Shown piece by piece: positions 1-12,783 of a stretch of 64,000 nucleotides of DNA. Within the stretch, counting starts at the first letter, position 1; each line of letters begins with the position of its first letter. Position numbers and translations under genes: made by a program. Source of the stretch: Acanthacorydalis orientalis (Eukaryota; Arthropoda; Insecta; Megaloptera; Corydalidae); the NCBI GenBank assembly GCA_034766995.1, contig CM068314.1, positions 30,532,708 through 30,596,707 of the forward strand, read 5' to 3'. The notes beneath the pieces were generated by a model, which had not been told where the DNA came from, searched no databases, and was given only the letters and a program-made list of their open reading frames with translations.

Positions 1-540
1 AATAAATATTCAAAGAAAATCGTTTTTAAATAACTAAAAACTTAAAAATACATAATAAGTGTATAAACATTTTAGATTCACTGTTTCAAATAACAAAATC
101 AATTTTTTGAAAATGTTCGAATTTTTAGAAATTTTAATTAAAAATAATATATGTTTTCGGATATTGTTATTTGTGTAAAATGTAAAAATGAAAAGCATAA
201 GTATCTTTTATAACGTCCAGACTTTTTGATAACTGTGAATGTGTTATTTTTTTAAAACTTCAATAAATATTTTATTATCATTTATATTGCTATTACATGT
301 GTTCAAAGTAACTAAGTCTCAAATATCTAAAAGCATAGAAATACAGAGTGTGCACATTGTTTTCGATTCACTGTTCCTTTCATTTTACTCCTGTACAAAA
401 CTTTCTGTGCCAAAGTCTAAAGTAATAAGCACGTAGTTTGCCGGCTTGCCAATGGTTTGTTGAAAGGCGATTGCCTACAGAGCAACGGTGTGTCAATGTA
501 TATATGCATGCATGTGTCTGTGTTTTTTTATCACTCACAG

Positions 541-704
541 AGCATGGCCTGCTGATCTTGACCCAATGGCACCGACATCATCACAATCATAGCGTTCGGC
601 TAGATATCTCTATATGTGATACAACGTATAAGCATGGGGAAAACATATGTAAGGAGAAGAAATTGTATGGTGAGCACGTTGACGATATGATCGCCACTTT
701 CTAA
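541..704 (+). other. Candidate coding exon, unidentified
   Basis: A pyrimidine-rich tract ending in CAG at 538-540 looks like a good 3' splice site. It is followed by an open frame to a TAA at 702-704. The frame encodes about 54 residues, including a His-rich stretch (WHRHHHNH) and an acidic/Lys C-terminal part (KEKKLYGEHVDDMIATF). Base composition here is visibly more GC-rich than the flanks. A possible 5' splice site (ATG|GTGAGC) lies at 669/670, so this could be internal (541-669) or terminal. I do not recognise the protein. A chance open frame is possible, as no ATG-led full gene surrounds it. Confidence 0.22.
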
Positions 705-1062
705 ATGTTTTACTCTTTCGTATATACCGTCGATAAATATTAAAGATGAGTTTCGGTAATTGATTTTTTTTTAAATATTAAAACAGTGTAGTAAAAGCGA
801 TAGAGTGAAAATCATTATAAATTACTTTTTCTTTTAAGATAAATATATTCATTGACTGTATTTTAAATAAATAACACAACGAAGTGTTTTTTATTAGAAG
901 TCTGATTGATTTTGTGAAATTATTAGTTTATGTTTGTAATTATAGGCGCGTGTTTAAATTTCTTTTCATGATTACCTTTTTTATGCAGTTAAAATACTGT
1001 TCATTTATGTATGTATAGTATTAATTTTATGTTAATATGTACAATTATTTTATTTTATTTGG

Positions 1063-1066
<4 letters not shown>

Positions 1067-1117
<51 letters not shown>

Positions 1118-1123
1118 CATACA
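1067..1123. repeat. (TA)n then (CATA)n microsatellite
   Basis: About 23 TA units followed by three CATA units. Confidence 0.97.
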
Positions 1124-2398
1124 CTTGAATACCAATACCACAAAAAATATGACACCGACAAAAAGTATCAAAAGTTCAACAGTTTTCGGTACTTATTTTG
1201 GGATAATTATGAAGACTGCAATGTAAATAAAAAAAAACACTAGTAACTTAAGTATGTATTCATTTTGTTAATTATACAAAAATGTCTAATATCGCTAAGA
1301 GAAAGCTAGTATGATATGTAAGTTACTCTGTTTTAAAATTCTGAAAACTAACAACATTTAACAACAATAAAACTTAATAACACTCCGATTCGTTTATAAT
1401 ATGGAAAACCATTGCAAACTGTCTTGTCGAGTCTGACAAGCACGTGCGAAATGAGTTGAGTATTTGAGTCGAATTTCAGAATAAAAGATTATATAAACAT
1501 TTTCGATTCATTGTGGTTATAAAAGAAGTTGTAATATATTGCTTTCTTTATTCTAAAAAAGGAAGTTGATAAAGCAACATTTCCACTCAGTTACAACGTT
1601 TCCTTGTCAGTTTAGAATATTTTCTATAAAGCGGGAATGACCCCTATTGTGACTTTTCAGTAGTTACATTAGCCATTCATACACTGCTTCATTATTATTC
1701 TTTATTTTTATTGATTTACGAACTTCGAATACACGAACCCATCATGGAACCAGAAATACTCTATTTTATACTCAAATTTAAAGAACTTTAAATTTTAAAA
1801 ATAAAAGATCGAGTATTTTAAAAATTTTTGATAGGAATTTTTTTCGAAACAAAACTATCATCAACTGTAAAATCTTCGTTATAATGTTTTGCAGATACAG
1901 AAGAATGGGACTATTCGAGAGTCCAAAATTTATTCCAGGCTTTCATTTTTACTTGAAATATAATATTTTCGCGCGCTGTCTACAATTTCAAGCTTTGATT
2001 TTCAACCATTTTTAAAAATGAAAAATGAAGCAAATTGTTTTTGATGAAATTCCTTTCAGATTACATATACATTAACTCATCAGACTTTTTAATCTACAGG
2101 ATCATTTGCACTTCTAAAATTACTGCGGAACTTATTGTAAATGCGCTTTTGCATATGTGATGTCTCCCTATCAATATTTACCATATTTAATTCATACATG
2201 AAAACAAAACATCTTTTAGAGCATCTAAAAGGATTACAGAGAATCACAGAGTTCCAAAAACCATACTATAACTGCATTAATTTATTTAAATAGACATATT
2301 AGTGTTACAAGTTTTTTTAAACTGATCCACGCAAATTTTCAACCATTTTAATACAGTGATGGAACTTTTAATATAGATAATTAATATAAGTATTGATT

Positions 2399-2400
<2 letters not shown>

Positions 2401-2442
<42 letters not shown>
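2401..2442. repeat. (TA)n microsatellite
   Basis: TA units with a CA interruption near each end. Confidence 0.96.
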
Positions 2443-2443
<1 letters not shown>

Positions 2444-2787
2444 TATCATATGAATAACTAAGTAAAACATTTTTATAAATTAAAGTTCAACGGTGCTGCG
2501 TTCAAGGAATTAATCATATCTATATCATAGCATTTCAAGTAACAAATCGTTTTATGTAAAATAAATTGACCAGTCAAAAATGATACATTATTAACGTTAC
2601 AAAAATTGATTTAAAGATCATGTGTTATATATGATCTTCTTGATGAGAATATATATTTTATAATTGGACGAATTATTGTATTTTATGGTTGTAGAAGTAT
2701 CTTTTATAATTGCTAATATAAAATGATTTCATTAATGTGATATGATATTGACAACAATCTGAAATATTTCTTAACCTTTCGTTAGAG

Positions 2788-2788
<1 letters not shown>

Positions 2789-2828
<40 letters not shown>
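2789..2828. repeat. (TA)n microsatellite
   Basis: Uninterrupted run of about 20 TA units. Confidence 0.97.
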
Positions 2829-2829
<1 letters not shown>

Positions 2830-2945
2830 TATTCACTTCAGAGATGTAACTTAATAATAGAGAAATTAAAAACATTTTTAAATTTTTAATAACATGAAAA
2901 AAATATAGACGATATACAAAATTTAGATTTTAATTTCTAATTCCT

Positions 2946-2947
2946 TC

Positions 2948-3015
<68 letters not shown>

Positions 3016-3045
3016 ATATATATATATACGTATGTATATATATAC
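2946..3045. repeat. Compound (CT)n(TA)n(TG)n(TA)n microsatellite
   Basis: Order: (CT)n to about 2973, (TA)n to 3002, (TG)n to about 3015, then imperfect TA with CG and TG steps. Confidence 0.97.
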
Positions 3046-3856
3046 CGATTTATAAAAATCCAGTGCATTTAATAAATCATAAGAACTAATCTATAATTCA
3101 AAATCGCCAAAAGACGAAACAGTTCGGCGAAATGAAATGTAGAACGTCTACAAACAATAATCGGCAGTGCAAACGAGTTTTCTAATCAAATCCATTACAT
3201 CTAATCAATTATATCTAAGTGTCACAGAAATACAGACGTATTTGATTAAGGAATTCATCATTACAAATTAATTTAATGTTAAACTTTCACTTTCACAAGA
3301 ACATCCAATACACTTCGATTCAGAACGATTCGGTTACTTAAAAGTGGAATTAGTTTGAGTTACTGTCATTATAAATGAAAATCATGAACAGTGAATCAAT
3401 TACTTTTCTCTTTCATTATCTTTCTTTCTTTTTAATAAAACTACTGATTGTTTGTACGTACATAGTTGTCATTCATAATAATATTATGTATAAAATAACA
3501 AATTATATAGAAATAGGCAAATAAATGTTGTGCACAATTCTACTCACTACAAATAAAGACATTTTTTTCATAAATATACGCATAAAAAGCAACAATTTGT
3601 TTATAAATCGATGAGAAATTAAATTAAAGTATAAATAAATATCTCAATTGATCACAACAATATTAATCTACCTACTCTCATACCTCTCTGGTTTATAAAA
3701 TATTTTACACTCTGAAATTTGAATGTAAATTTTATAAAATACATGGTTTTATACAGAAACCAAGAGAACTATGAAGCATGACAACGGAATTTACTTTTGA
3801 TTAATATTTCAAATAATCTGCCTATGACAGGTATTTTAAAACATTTCAATTCATTA

Positions 3857-3876
3857 TACACACAGTGTGTGTGTAT

Positions 3877-3923
<47 letters not shown>
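3857..3923. repeat. Compound (CA)(TG)(TA)n microsatellite
   Basis: A short CA run abuts a TG run (ACACACAGTGTGTGTG, a small palindrome), followed by about 15 TA units. Confidence 0.96.
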
Positions 3924-3926
<3 letters not shown>

Positions 3927-3966
3927 TAAAAACAGTATGAAATTTTAATGCCTTAAAGATTATTTA

Positions 3967-4007
3967 TACACATATGTGTATGTATATATATATATATATA
4001 TATATAT
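3967..4007. repeat. Imperfect (TA)n microsatellite
   Basis: Starts with a CA/TG mixed head, then about 13 TA units. Confidence 0.95.
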
Positions 4008-4440
4008 TGAAATAAATATATCAATAACTACCTCATTTGCCAACGTACAGGTTTGAAGTATAAAAATAGCAGATAAACAGCATGAATTTATCATACAAAC
4101 AGAATTCACATACACACATCAATATACACACACGCAACAATTCTACACAGTTCTCTCTGTGCCATGTGTGTGTGTGTACATGTTTCAATGCCATATCAGA
4201 AAACAGAATTTTTTCAGTTGACTTTTCCATGTGTGAAATTTAGGTTCGCTCACAGTCTATTTCTTATCTTTATCGCATGTAAAGTGAAATAGAATATCTA
4301 TTTACACGAATTGTTTCTTTGTATAGTACGATAACCTCACATCATGTTTATGCAGCCCCTCGCCCCGCAAAACGAGATAAATCCTCGATTTATATTAAAA
4401 AAAAACGTTATATTAATTAAAATATACAGTTTATATATCC

Positions 4441-4441
<1 letters not shown>

Positions 4442-4507
<66 letters not shown>
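4442..4507. repeat. (TA)n microsatellite
   Basis: About 33 uninterrupted units. Confidence 0.97.
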
Positions 4508-4514
<7 letters not shown>

Positions 4515-4820
4515 CACTTGCTATATTTATTCAAAAATAAACTTACTTAGATATAAAAATATTTAAATTTAAACTATTGAAAGATCAAGTCTAAAACCTA
4601 TCTAGATTAAATGAAGACATTTACAAGAAAAATGTCATTCTCTTTATGTTTGTGGATCTGTTATAATTTAGTGGGAATTATCAAGATCATTAGTACAAAG
4701 AAAACATTTATAGATGAATAGATGTCTAGTGTACGAAAAGGTTAGAGAAAGTTAAATATCAGATTTTTTCATTCGGACGTTAAAACTAGATATATACCTT
4801 TAAAACTTACTCTTTATATA

Positions 4821-4823
<3 letters not shown>

Positions 4824-4889
<66 letters not shown>

Positions 4890-4913
4890 GGAAAGACAGA
4901 GAGAGAGAAAGAG
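4824..4913. repeat. Compound (TA)n(GA)n microsatellite
   Basis: About 26 TA units to 4875, then an imperfect GA purine tract. Confidence 0.97.
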
Positions 4914-5540
4914 ATCCTTTTTGAAATTTAATCTTCGTATAAATTCATTGAATTACAGAAGTTAATTATTGTTCATTAGTATTCATTCTAAAAAGCAGAA
5001 TATGGTTGTAATTCTAAGTTATATTTATTTTTTTTTTAAATATATAAAATAAAATTTTATAGAATTTTCAACAGTAGGAAGATTAGTGTTACTATTTTTA
5101 ATCAAGTCTTTCAATTCCTAGACATCACGGCATTATACCCATCCAGATCCCAGATTTTAACTATTTTCTTCTCAATTTCTTCCCCAGACCCATAGATTTA
5201 ACTTCTACCGGGACATTTTCAACTCTTTCACTATTATAATCCGATTCATGATATTAACTAGTAGTCTATACTCTATCGTCTCTGATATACGGATCAAACG
5301 TTTTTTCTATTTCATATAGTTTGACATTTTCGTCGACTTTTGTTAACTTTATTATTCTATCAACTTAAATTTAATCCATTTTTGATACTTGCGTTTACTT
5401 TCATTGAAAAATTTAGAACATTTTATGTTAGTACCCAGAAGATATATACTATAGTTCTGATCCATATATAATTTTTCTGATAGCATTCTATATAAAATAT
5501 ACTCCATAGCAGTCTAACTACATACAAAGTAGTCTTAAAT

Positions 5541-5542
<2 letters not shown>

Positions 5543-5591
<49 letters not shown>
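5543..5591. repeat. (TA)n microsatellite
   Basis: About 24 uninterrupted units. Confidence 0.97.
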
Positions 5592-5594
<3 letters not shown>

Positions 5595-7363
5595 TACTCT
5601 TTTATAATTTTTAATAACTTTTTAAACAAATTTTGTATACTAATTCTTAGATTTCAATTATGAAATATTATACATTACTTAAGTTAAAAATTGCTTCTAT
5701 AAAAGCGAAAGTATATAGGATGTATAAATTAAATATTAACTAATATAATGGAAACAAAATATTTTATATTATCGACGTTCTGACAAAGTTCGTTAAGTCT
5801 AAAAACATGATTTTACAGAAAACGTGCCTTTTATCTGTGTATAATATGTAGACAAAGAGCTTAATGAAAATTTCCAGTCTTCAAAACACAGCAGTGGGTG
5901 TGGAGTGGATTTTGTGCGTTTTTTCTTATTATTATGGAATTATCTTTACACTAAAAATTAAAAATGTCTAAGATTTAAATTCCATTTGAATGCCAACAAT
6001 ACGTAGGGCCATATCTAATTTTTTTTTATCTGTATTACTTTTTAAACATTGTTTGTAAATTAATACCTAAATGATTTTTGTTAAATATATATTAAAAAAT
6101 AAAACCGTTGAATACATTGACAAACAGCTTAAATAATAATGAAAAAATATATTTCACATTAAATGGAGATAAAAATATTCGTTCTAAATTTTCTGGTATT
6201 TAAGCAAAGTGATATAAAAAATGAAAGACAACGAATACACATTTTCAATAAGCTACTATGTATTTTTAGAAACAGTTTTCAAAACATAGATAAAGAAATT
6301 ATAACTGATACAGTTATCACATAAGAGTGTTAATGTAGAATTGACTGCAGTCTTAATTAAAAATCCTAAAACATTAACATTTATAATGATTGTATATATT
6401 TGTACAATATTCTACACTATGATTTTTATTAATAATTAAGAAATGATTTATTTAATGAAAGTATAAAATTAATTTAATTTTAACATTTCTTTACAGTTTT
6501 TTTTTTTGATAATTTAGGAATCTAAAGTTTCCAAAAATTAAAAACTAAATGTGTAATTTTATCAAGATTGTAATATGAAAAAAGAAACCCTTTACTGAAT
6601 CCTTTGAGTTAGTTAATTGATAATAATAAGGAATTCATAAACTTCTTTGTCTATACTAAGAAAGAACGAAATGATACAAAATCACTTGTACTACTTTAAC
6701 TTGTATAAAAGTATGTTTTTCTATAATTTTCAGTCACTATCAGCCGAAAGACACAGTGAATTATTATTAAAAAATTTCTCCATTTACAAACAAACTAAAG
6801 GACAAAAAGTGAAAATATAAAAAGTTGTCTTTGAATACCACAACATATATAAACAAATACATCTCACACAACACGCATCCGTTTATTACTTTTTAAAATT
6901 AACTTAACATAAATTGTGTAAAAAAATATACAAAATTGGATTCCAGTCTCTCTAGATTATTTAAATTTCCATTTCACATTTACTACTAGTATGTTAAGTC
7001 AAACCTGAATTTTATTTAATATACAAAAAAATTCGCATGCACCTCAATATATTTGAAAAATAAATTAACCTTTTTTGGTTCATATACCCTCTAAATTCTA
7101 TTATAATATAATCTTTTAATACAACACAAATATTTTGCACGCGCTATAAAAAAAAATCAGAATTTTACTTAAACAATTTTTCCGAACGTTTATATAGAGT
7201 ACGGTTTCATAAAAACATGCTTGTTAGAACATACAACTTTGAACGAAAAAATATTATATTTTTCTTCAATTTAATAACGCCAGTAGGTACCGTTTCCCTA
7301 TTTACCTATGTATCGTTATTCTACATACTTTTTTTCATATATGAGTTTATTTACTTTACATGA

Positions 7364-7368
<5 letters not shown>

Positions 7369-7427
<59 letters not shown>
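7369..7427. repeat. (TA)n microsatellite
   Basis: About 29 uninterrupted units. Confidence 0.97.
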
Positions 7428-7429
<2 letters not shown>

Positions 7430-7659
7430 ACAAGCAGATATTTGTATGTAAATTAAACTGAAACAAAAACCATAAATGCAAAAATATAAAGCCTTAAAAG
7501 ATTGTTAATTAAATTTACAATCGTAGTCTCGCAGTCTACACTGAATAACAATGATTTCTTCTATTATTGTTTTTCCATACGATTGTTCCACGTGTCTATA
7601 AAACTAACAACCTCCGGCAAGAGTGGCAAAAAAATTTTATTCATACGGAAGAGGATTTT

Positions 7660-7740
7660 TTTTATAGAGAAGCGAGCTGAGGGGACGCGAACGCAAGAGA
7701 TCACGGCGTGTAGGTGATAATGTAAGGTGCGTCAGAGATT
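7660..7740. other. Short CpG-bearing patch at the end of an open frame
   Basis: A frame open from about 7,502 (TTG, not ATG) encodes a basic, non-repetitive 71-residue peptide ending at a TAG at 7,712-7,714. The last 80 bases are GC-richer than the surroundings and contain several CpGs. A GTAAGG at about 7,722 could be a 5' splice site. I do not recognise the peptide. Confidence 0.15.
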
Positions 7741-7744
7741 AGCA

Positions 7745-9071
7745 TAAAAAAGCAATTCGTTAAAGTCGGTGGTGTTTTCGGCTATGAATATTCATTCGAT
7801 CAAATATTCTCAGAAAAGAAATAAACATACACATTTATATGTACATATACAAACACACACACTGAAGATACACAAAAGTACGTACGCAAACGGATTTTTA
7901 AATTACTTTGTAGTTCATCTTAAATAATTTATATATCATACTTAAGAAACCAATCTAAAAAAGGACGAATCACATGACATTGACAAATAAACGGTCTTGT
8001 CTAGACGTAATTGATCATTTCAAATGACAGGTATTTGAAAAAAACCACGATTGGAGAGCATATACGTTTATTTGAAATTAAACAAAGGCATCGAAATTAT
8101 TAATAAGTTCAGTAATAAAGTAAATATTCTTAACAACTAGATACAGGCAACCTTTTTTATTGGAAATGAACACATTAGCATTTTATATTAACGATTATGC
8201 TTTATGCTTACATAAATGTCAACTTTCATAAAGATATATTTTCTTTTAGAATAAAAATTCAATTAGATTCGCATACATATATTGTTTTGAGATATGTACT
8301 ATAACTGCAAAAAAAAATAATTTTCATTTTCAACTATGAAAAATGTAAAATATGTATACCAGAATAAGTAAATCCAATTTGATTGCGAATTGAATTTTCT
8401 AATTCTAAACGATTAAACGATAAACATGTACACCGACAATATCATCTTTTAGACTAATGATTCTTATCCCAAAACATAGGATTAAATGCAAATCCTAATA
8501 AAAATTATGATATTTAAGGTTTTCCAGTCTGAAATCATAAATCATTATAAGAAAATACAAATAAAAATATACTCTTCGTTACCGTCTTCGTTAATTATTT
8601 CAGTGCATAATTTTACAATTTTATTTGAATTTATTCTCTGTTCTGATTTCTATTCAGTAGCTTGCTAAAACCAATGTGACCACATCATATGCGTTTAGAA
8701 GACTGTTTTGATTTTAAGCTTTGAAAAAAAAACTTTTTCTATATAATATAATCTTTCATAACTGAATACAAATATTCAATATAAAAACATTAATAATCAA
8801 AATAACTTCAAATTTGAATTGAACAAATACAACAACCTGTTAAAGGCTGGAATTTAGAGATGTTGTAATATAATTATAATAGCGAAATAGCGATTATTTA
8901 TGGCGTTTTTGTTTGATATTTGTAATAATTTCTAGAGAAACAATAAAACAAAATAACTGACATCAACTGAAAAGTGACGGTGTGATACACTGACGAGAAT
9001 TTATAGCAATACTTTTAAATGTAATCAATGTTTTAATATTTAATACAAATGTACTTTTAAGTTCTTAAATA

Positions 9072-9119
<48 letters not shown>

Positions 9120-9174
9120 GTGTGTGTGTGTATGTGTGTGTGTGTATTTATATATATATATATATGTATTATAT

Positions 9175-9215
<41 letters not shown>

Positions 9216-10088
9216 TACACACATAATTATATATATACATACATAGTAATAACAATAAGAAGAATTTGAAAGGTACAAACAGATCAATAAAAAAATGGAA
9301 TACTGACATTAGATAGTTACAATTAAGTGTTTTTATATCTGTGATATCGTTGATGTATTTTTCAGGTGGTCCTTGTCCTTTCTGATCATTTTAGTGCCTG
9401 TTCTTAACTACTAGTTTCGGAAAGTGCACTGTCTTGAAGAAAATGGTAGACACTGATTTGAAGTCTAGTTTATGACTTTTATTCATTTTTTTTATTTTAA
9501 AAATGTATAAACGAACATAAATCAGATTTACAATCAATCTAAAACATCTACCTGAAAATAACAAGTACCGAAACTAGAAGCTGAAATAAATAAAACATAC
9601 ACGAAGAAATAAATATTTTATACGAATAAAAAGTACCACAAAGGTAAGTTATATAATTTAAATTCGTTCTAAGAATTTTGATTACTTTCAAAATTATTCT
9701 GATTTAAAATACTGATTCTAGTAGTATTTGTTTAAAAAAATAGTTAGTAGTAACTTGGATAAAAAAAAATGATATGAATAAAAGCGAGACTACTTTAACA
9801 CATTAAAGAATTTCTGTGTATTTTAATTATATATTTAAAACAAACGAGTATTTATTAATATTAAAATCTCTAACTAAGTAATAAAAGTGAAAATAATACA
9901 CGATTATAATCATCATTTGATATAAAAAAATGTGCATCAAGGTATAAAATTATTGTACTCAGATAATAAGAAAAAACAGGACCATAAAGTAGAATTTCAG
10001 AAGTGACATAAAAAAATTTAATATTTTTTGTTGTTTGTTTCTCTAGCTTCTATCGAAATCTGTAGCGTTTTTCATGTTTTCAGTTAAC

Positions 10089-10090
<2 letters not shown>
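7745..10090. other. AT-rich DNA, no gene seen
   Basis: Includes an A/T-rich stretch, one large compound microsatellite, and no frame with recognisable content. Confidence 0.6.
9078..9245. repeat. Compound TA/TG/CA microsatellite with internal dyad
   Basis: Order: (TA)n, (TG)n with one TATG step, (TA)n, (CA)n, (TA)n, then TACA steps. The TG block at about 9,119-9,145 is complementary to the CA block at about 9,175-9,183, so the tract can fold on itself. Confidence 0.97.

Positions 10091-10091
<1 letters not shown>

Positions 10092-10137
<46 letters not shown>
10092..10137. repeat. (TA)n microsatellite
   Basis: About 23 uninterrupted units directly bordering the complex patch at 10.15 kb. Confidence 0.97.
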
Positions 10138-10145
<8 letters not shown>

Positions 10146-10149
10146 TTAT

Positions 10150-10500
10150 CTATACCTCCCTTTAACCGCATTAACGCCTGCAATTATGTCAGATGGATTG
10201 AATATGGATGGATTGAGATCTGATTCAATTGTTGTCGATTCTAAGCCCGGATAAAAGTTGAAGGTTGGAGGCAAGGTTAGCACCCCATCTTCCGCAAAAA
10301 CAGAAGAATGTTCATAGAAATCGCAAGATACCACCGGACAGGAACAACTACGTGAATAGGATGGAAGCGACTTGTACGCGTTTGTAAAAATGGACGACAC
10401 TCGAGAAAGAAATTAACTGGACGACCGCCCAAAAGATGTGCTGACAATCCTCGGTCACCGAGCTCCAGTGAGAGGCAAAGCACCAGGAGAATGCTCCTAG
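10150..10500. other. Complex, GC-richer patch; possible degenerate repeat
   Basis: About 350 bases of higher-complexity sequence bounded by a TA array on the left and AT-rich DNA on the right. Open frames exist on both strands, but the longest minus frames begin at GTG or TTG and match nothing I know. In one plus frame the segment around 10,405-10,440 reads KLTGRPPKRCADN. That has the G-R-P-x-K-R look of non-LTR retrotransposon ORF2 tails, but the match is too short to call. It may be an old LINE scrap. Confidence 0.25.
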
Positions 10501-10505
10501 CTTAA

Positions 10506-10955
10506 TAATAATAAGGTAATTATCTTTCCTGTTTGATATTCTTTGTGAACCAATCTGACTACAGTTTTCATAATCCTAAAACTGGGTACATTGTTTAATA
10601 ATAACCGCGCTTTAACAATAATACTAAATAAAATCGATAATTCGCTACAACTATTAAAAATCTAAAATGTTAATAAATAAATATAAAATAAACTTATTAA
10701 TGGCGTATTTCATATAGTTTTGACTAAACTTATGATTTCATAATAAGGATTATTTTCGAATTTGTAATCTTATATATTAGTCATATTCTAGTTAAAAATA
10801 TCTAGAAGAAAATATTATTAATGAAGAAGACATTTGTAAGAAAAGCAATCTTCTGTTTCATGGTGGTCAAGTATGCAAATACTTATATTAAAATAAATTA
10901 CAAATAAAATAAGAAAATATGTACTAAGAGGGTCATCAATTATTTAACACACATA
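10506..10955. other. AT-rich DNA, no gene seen
   Basis: A/T-rich with stops in all frames; nothing recognisable. Confidence 0.6.
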
Positions 10956-10957
10956 CA

Positions 10958-11320
10958 TCATTTGACACGAGGAAGCTGGCATGTATTTTGCATAAGTGTA
11001 CAATGTATGTTCGAAAAAAAAATATCAGAAATAAAATAGAACGTAGAGAGAACATTAACGCGCGAAATAACTACAGAACAATTAGGTAGGACCTTCACAC
11101 CACTCTGTGACCGTGCATACTCGTGTAAGTGCAAATTATTTTCAATTAACTGATGGAGATGACAGGGACGAACGGGGAACGGTGCGATATTAAGCGGGTG
11201 AACTAGCGCATTGTGTCTATGAATGGTTTCGAACGTCTGAGGCCCACACGCTGTTGTTTTAGACATTGGGCATGCATTAAACAATTTCACGGTATATATC
11301 TTTTCGTGTGAGAAACGCAT
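10958..11320 (-). CDS. Hypothetical ORF, unidentified
   Basis: This is among the longest non-repetitive frames in the window. The frame stays open from 11,356, but the first true ATG is about 12 codons in, giving about 120 residues. The sequence is varied, with several Cys and His, and contains no microsatellite translation. The stretch has scattered CpGs and is GC-richer than its flanks. I recognise no domain, signal peptide or transmembrane helix. It could be an exon, a non-coding transcript or regulatory DNA that happens to stay open. Confidence 0.22.
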   Translation of the reverse strand: MRFSHEKIYTVKLFNACPMSKTTACGPQTFETIHRHNALVHPLNIAPFPVRPCHLHQLIENNLHLHEYARSQSGVKVLPNCSVVISRVNVLSTFYFISDIFFSNIHCTLMQNTCQLPRVK

Positions 11321-11399
11321 TCGAGACGTACTCGACACAACATTTCTCGAGGACACGCTTTCGAAATTTCATGGTTCAAAAATTAGAATATGGATGCAG

Positions 11400-12366
11400 C
11401 GATGAATGAAGTTCCGGACATAACACAAAGATACATAGATTCTTAAATGCATAAACAATTCTTTTTGAAAATTTATTCGAAACTCAAATGAAAAAAATTA
11501 CATTTGTATCGATACAATTGACCTAAACTTTCATTTATTTTTATACGCTACGATTTTTCGGAATTTTGGAAACTATTTTTAAAGCGTTTCAATTAAAATA
11601 AAAAGCGTTGTTATTCAGTAACAAACTGTGATTATAAGATGGATGCTCAGACAGTTCAAAAGTTAATTGTTTGTCTACGTAAGGTCGAGCATTGTTATAC
11701 GGTGAGAATACTCCTTGAAAAATCCTTTCTCTCTTTATAATCGAATTGCCGCCTTCATTTCGTAACTTGTTACTAAACTATTCAATGCTGATCGATTTAG
11801 TTTTACAATAAGAAAACAAAAACAAATTCTCTACTATTTCTCTACCTCACCCATCTTCTAATCATGATGACAATCTTAACTAAATGGGTACAAAAAGAAA
11901 TTATAATGATCAATAATTATTCATTCAACGTTTTAATCAGAAAACGTTTGTGTAGATTATGGGAAGTGAAAATTCATTTACAAAAATCAAAATTTCAAAA
12001 CAGAAAGGCAAACTTCCAATACTATAATATTTTTTAAGAAAAAATTATAACTTTCTTACTCTATAAAAATAATAATATTCTTATATTAAATATCAATATT
12101 ATTATATCGTTTAAAGTAAAATATTAATAGTCTATTGTAAATGATTATTTTTAAGAAGTATTTCTTTTATTTTTAAAATAAAGAAAATGTTGAATCTGTA
12201 TGGATGAGAGCGAACTAACAAAATACCTACAATAAATTGAGTTTACATAACAATGTTTTCATGACATGATGGGCTCTCAGAAATTAATAAATATATTAAA
12301 GTAGGAGTTCACTGGTCATGTGTGTGTGTATATACATATTGTTTGTGTATGTATACAAATATATAT

Positions 12367-12411
<45 letters not shown>

Positions 12412-12780
12412 TGTATATATATATATACATAAATGCCTTATGATTTGATCAGACTATCCATAAATGTTTTTAATTCCATAACGTTATCACTGAACGAATA
12501 TTTATGACTGAAATAAAAAATGAACAATAAACATTACGAACTTGTATTTTTTCTTACAATTCTTTTATGTTATAATTTATCGTACAAACAATTGATTATA
12601 ATTACTAGTGTTTATTTTCTTTTTTTTACAAAAATATGAAATCATACAAAATTGCACTAAGATTATTTTATTTATAAAATGTTAAAAATGTGATTATAAT
12701 TTGACGCGCTTGTGTTAAGATTAATTTTTGTGAGTTTCCTATAATTATTTTCAGAAAAAAATATTTTATTAAATTGTAAC
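11400..12780. other. AT-rich DNA, no gene seen
   Basis: One compound microsatellite; otherwise plain A/T-rich sequence. Confidence 0.6.
12319..12430. repeat. Compound (TG)n/(TA)n microsatellite
   Basis: A TG head, then TA blocks interrupted twice by AAATA. Confidence 0.96.
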
Positions 12781-12783
12781 TAA

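Larger units (their letters stand above)
710..7480. other. AT-rich DNA with microsatellites, no gene seen
   Basis: Apart from the arrays listed separately, this holds A/T-rich single-copy-looking sequence with stops in every frame. A pyrimidine-rich patch at about 5,110-5,400 has no frame or motif I can name. Confidence 0.6.

Noticed and set aside
1011..1226. [13 protein letters not shown] ORFs here and at many other places (for example 4,337, 9,057, 14,567-14,886, 24,591-24,987, 44,090, 53,025)
   Set aside because: They are translations of TA/CA/TG microsatellites on either strand and carry no protein information.
10146..10483. Minus-strand ORFs of 84 and 68 codons
   Set aside because: They begin at GTG/TTG-type codons, overlap each other in different frames and match no family I know. 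The plus-strand hint of a LINE tail is too short to name.
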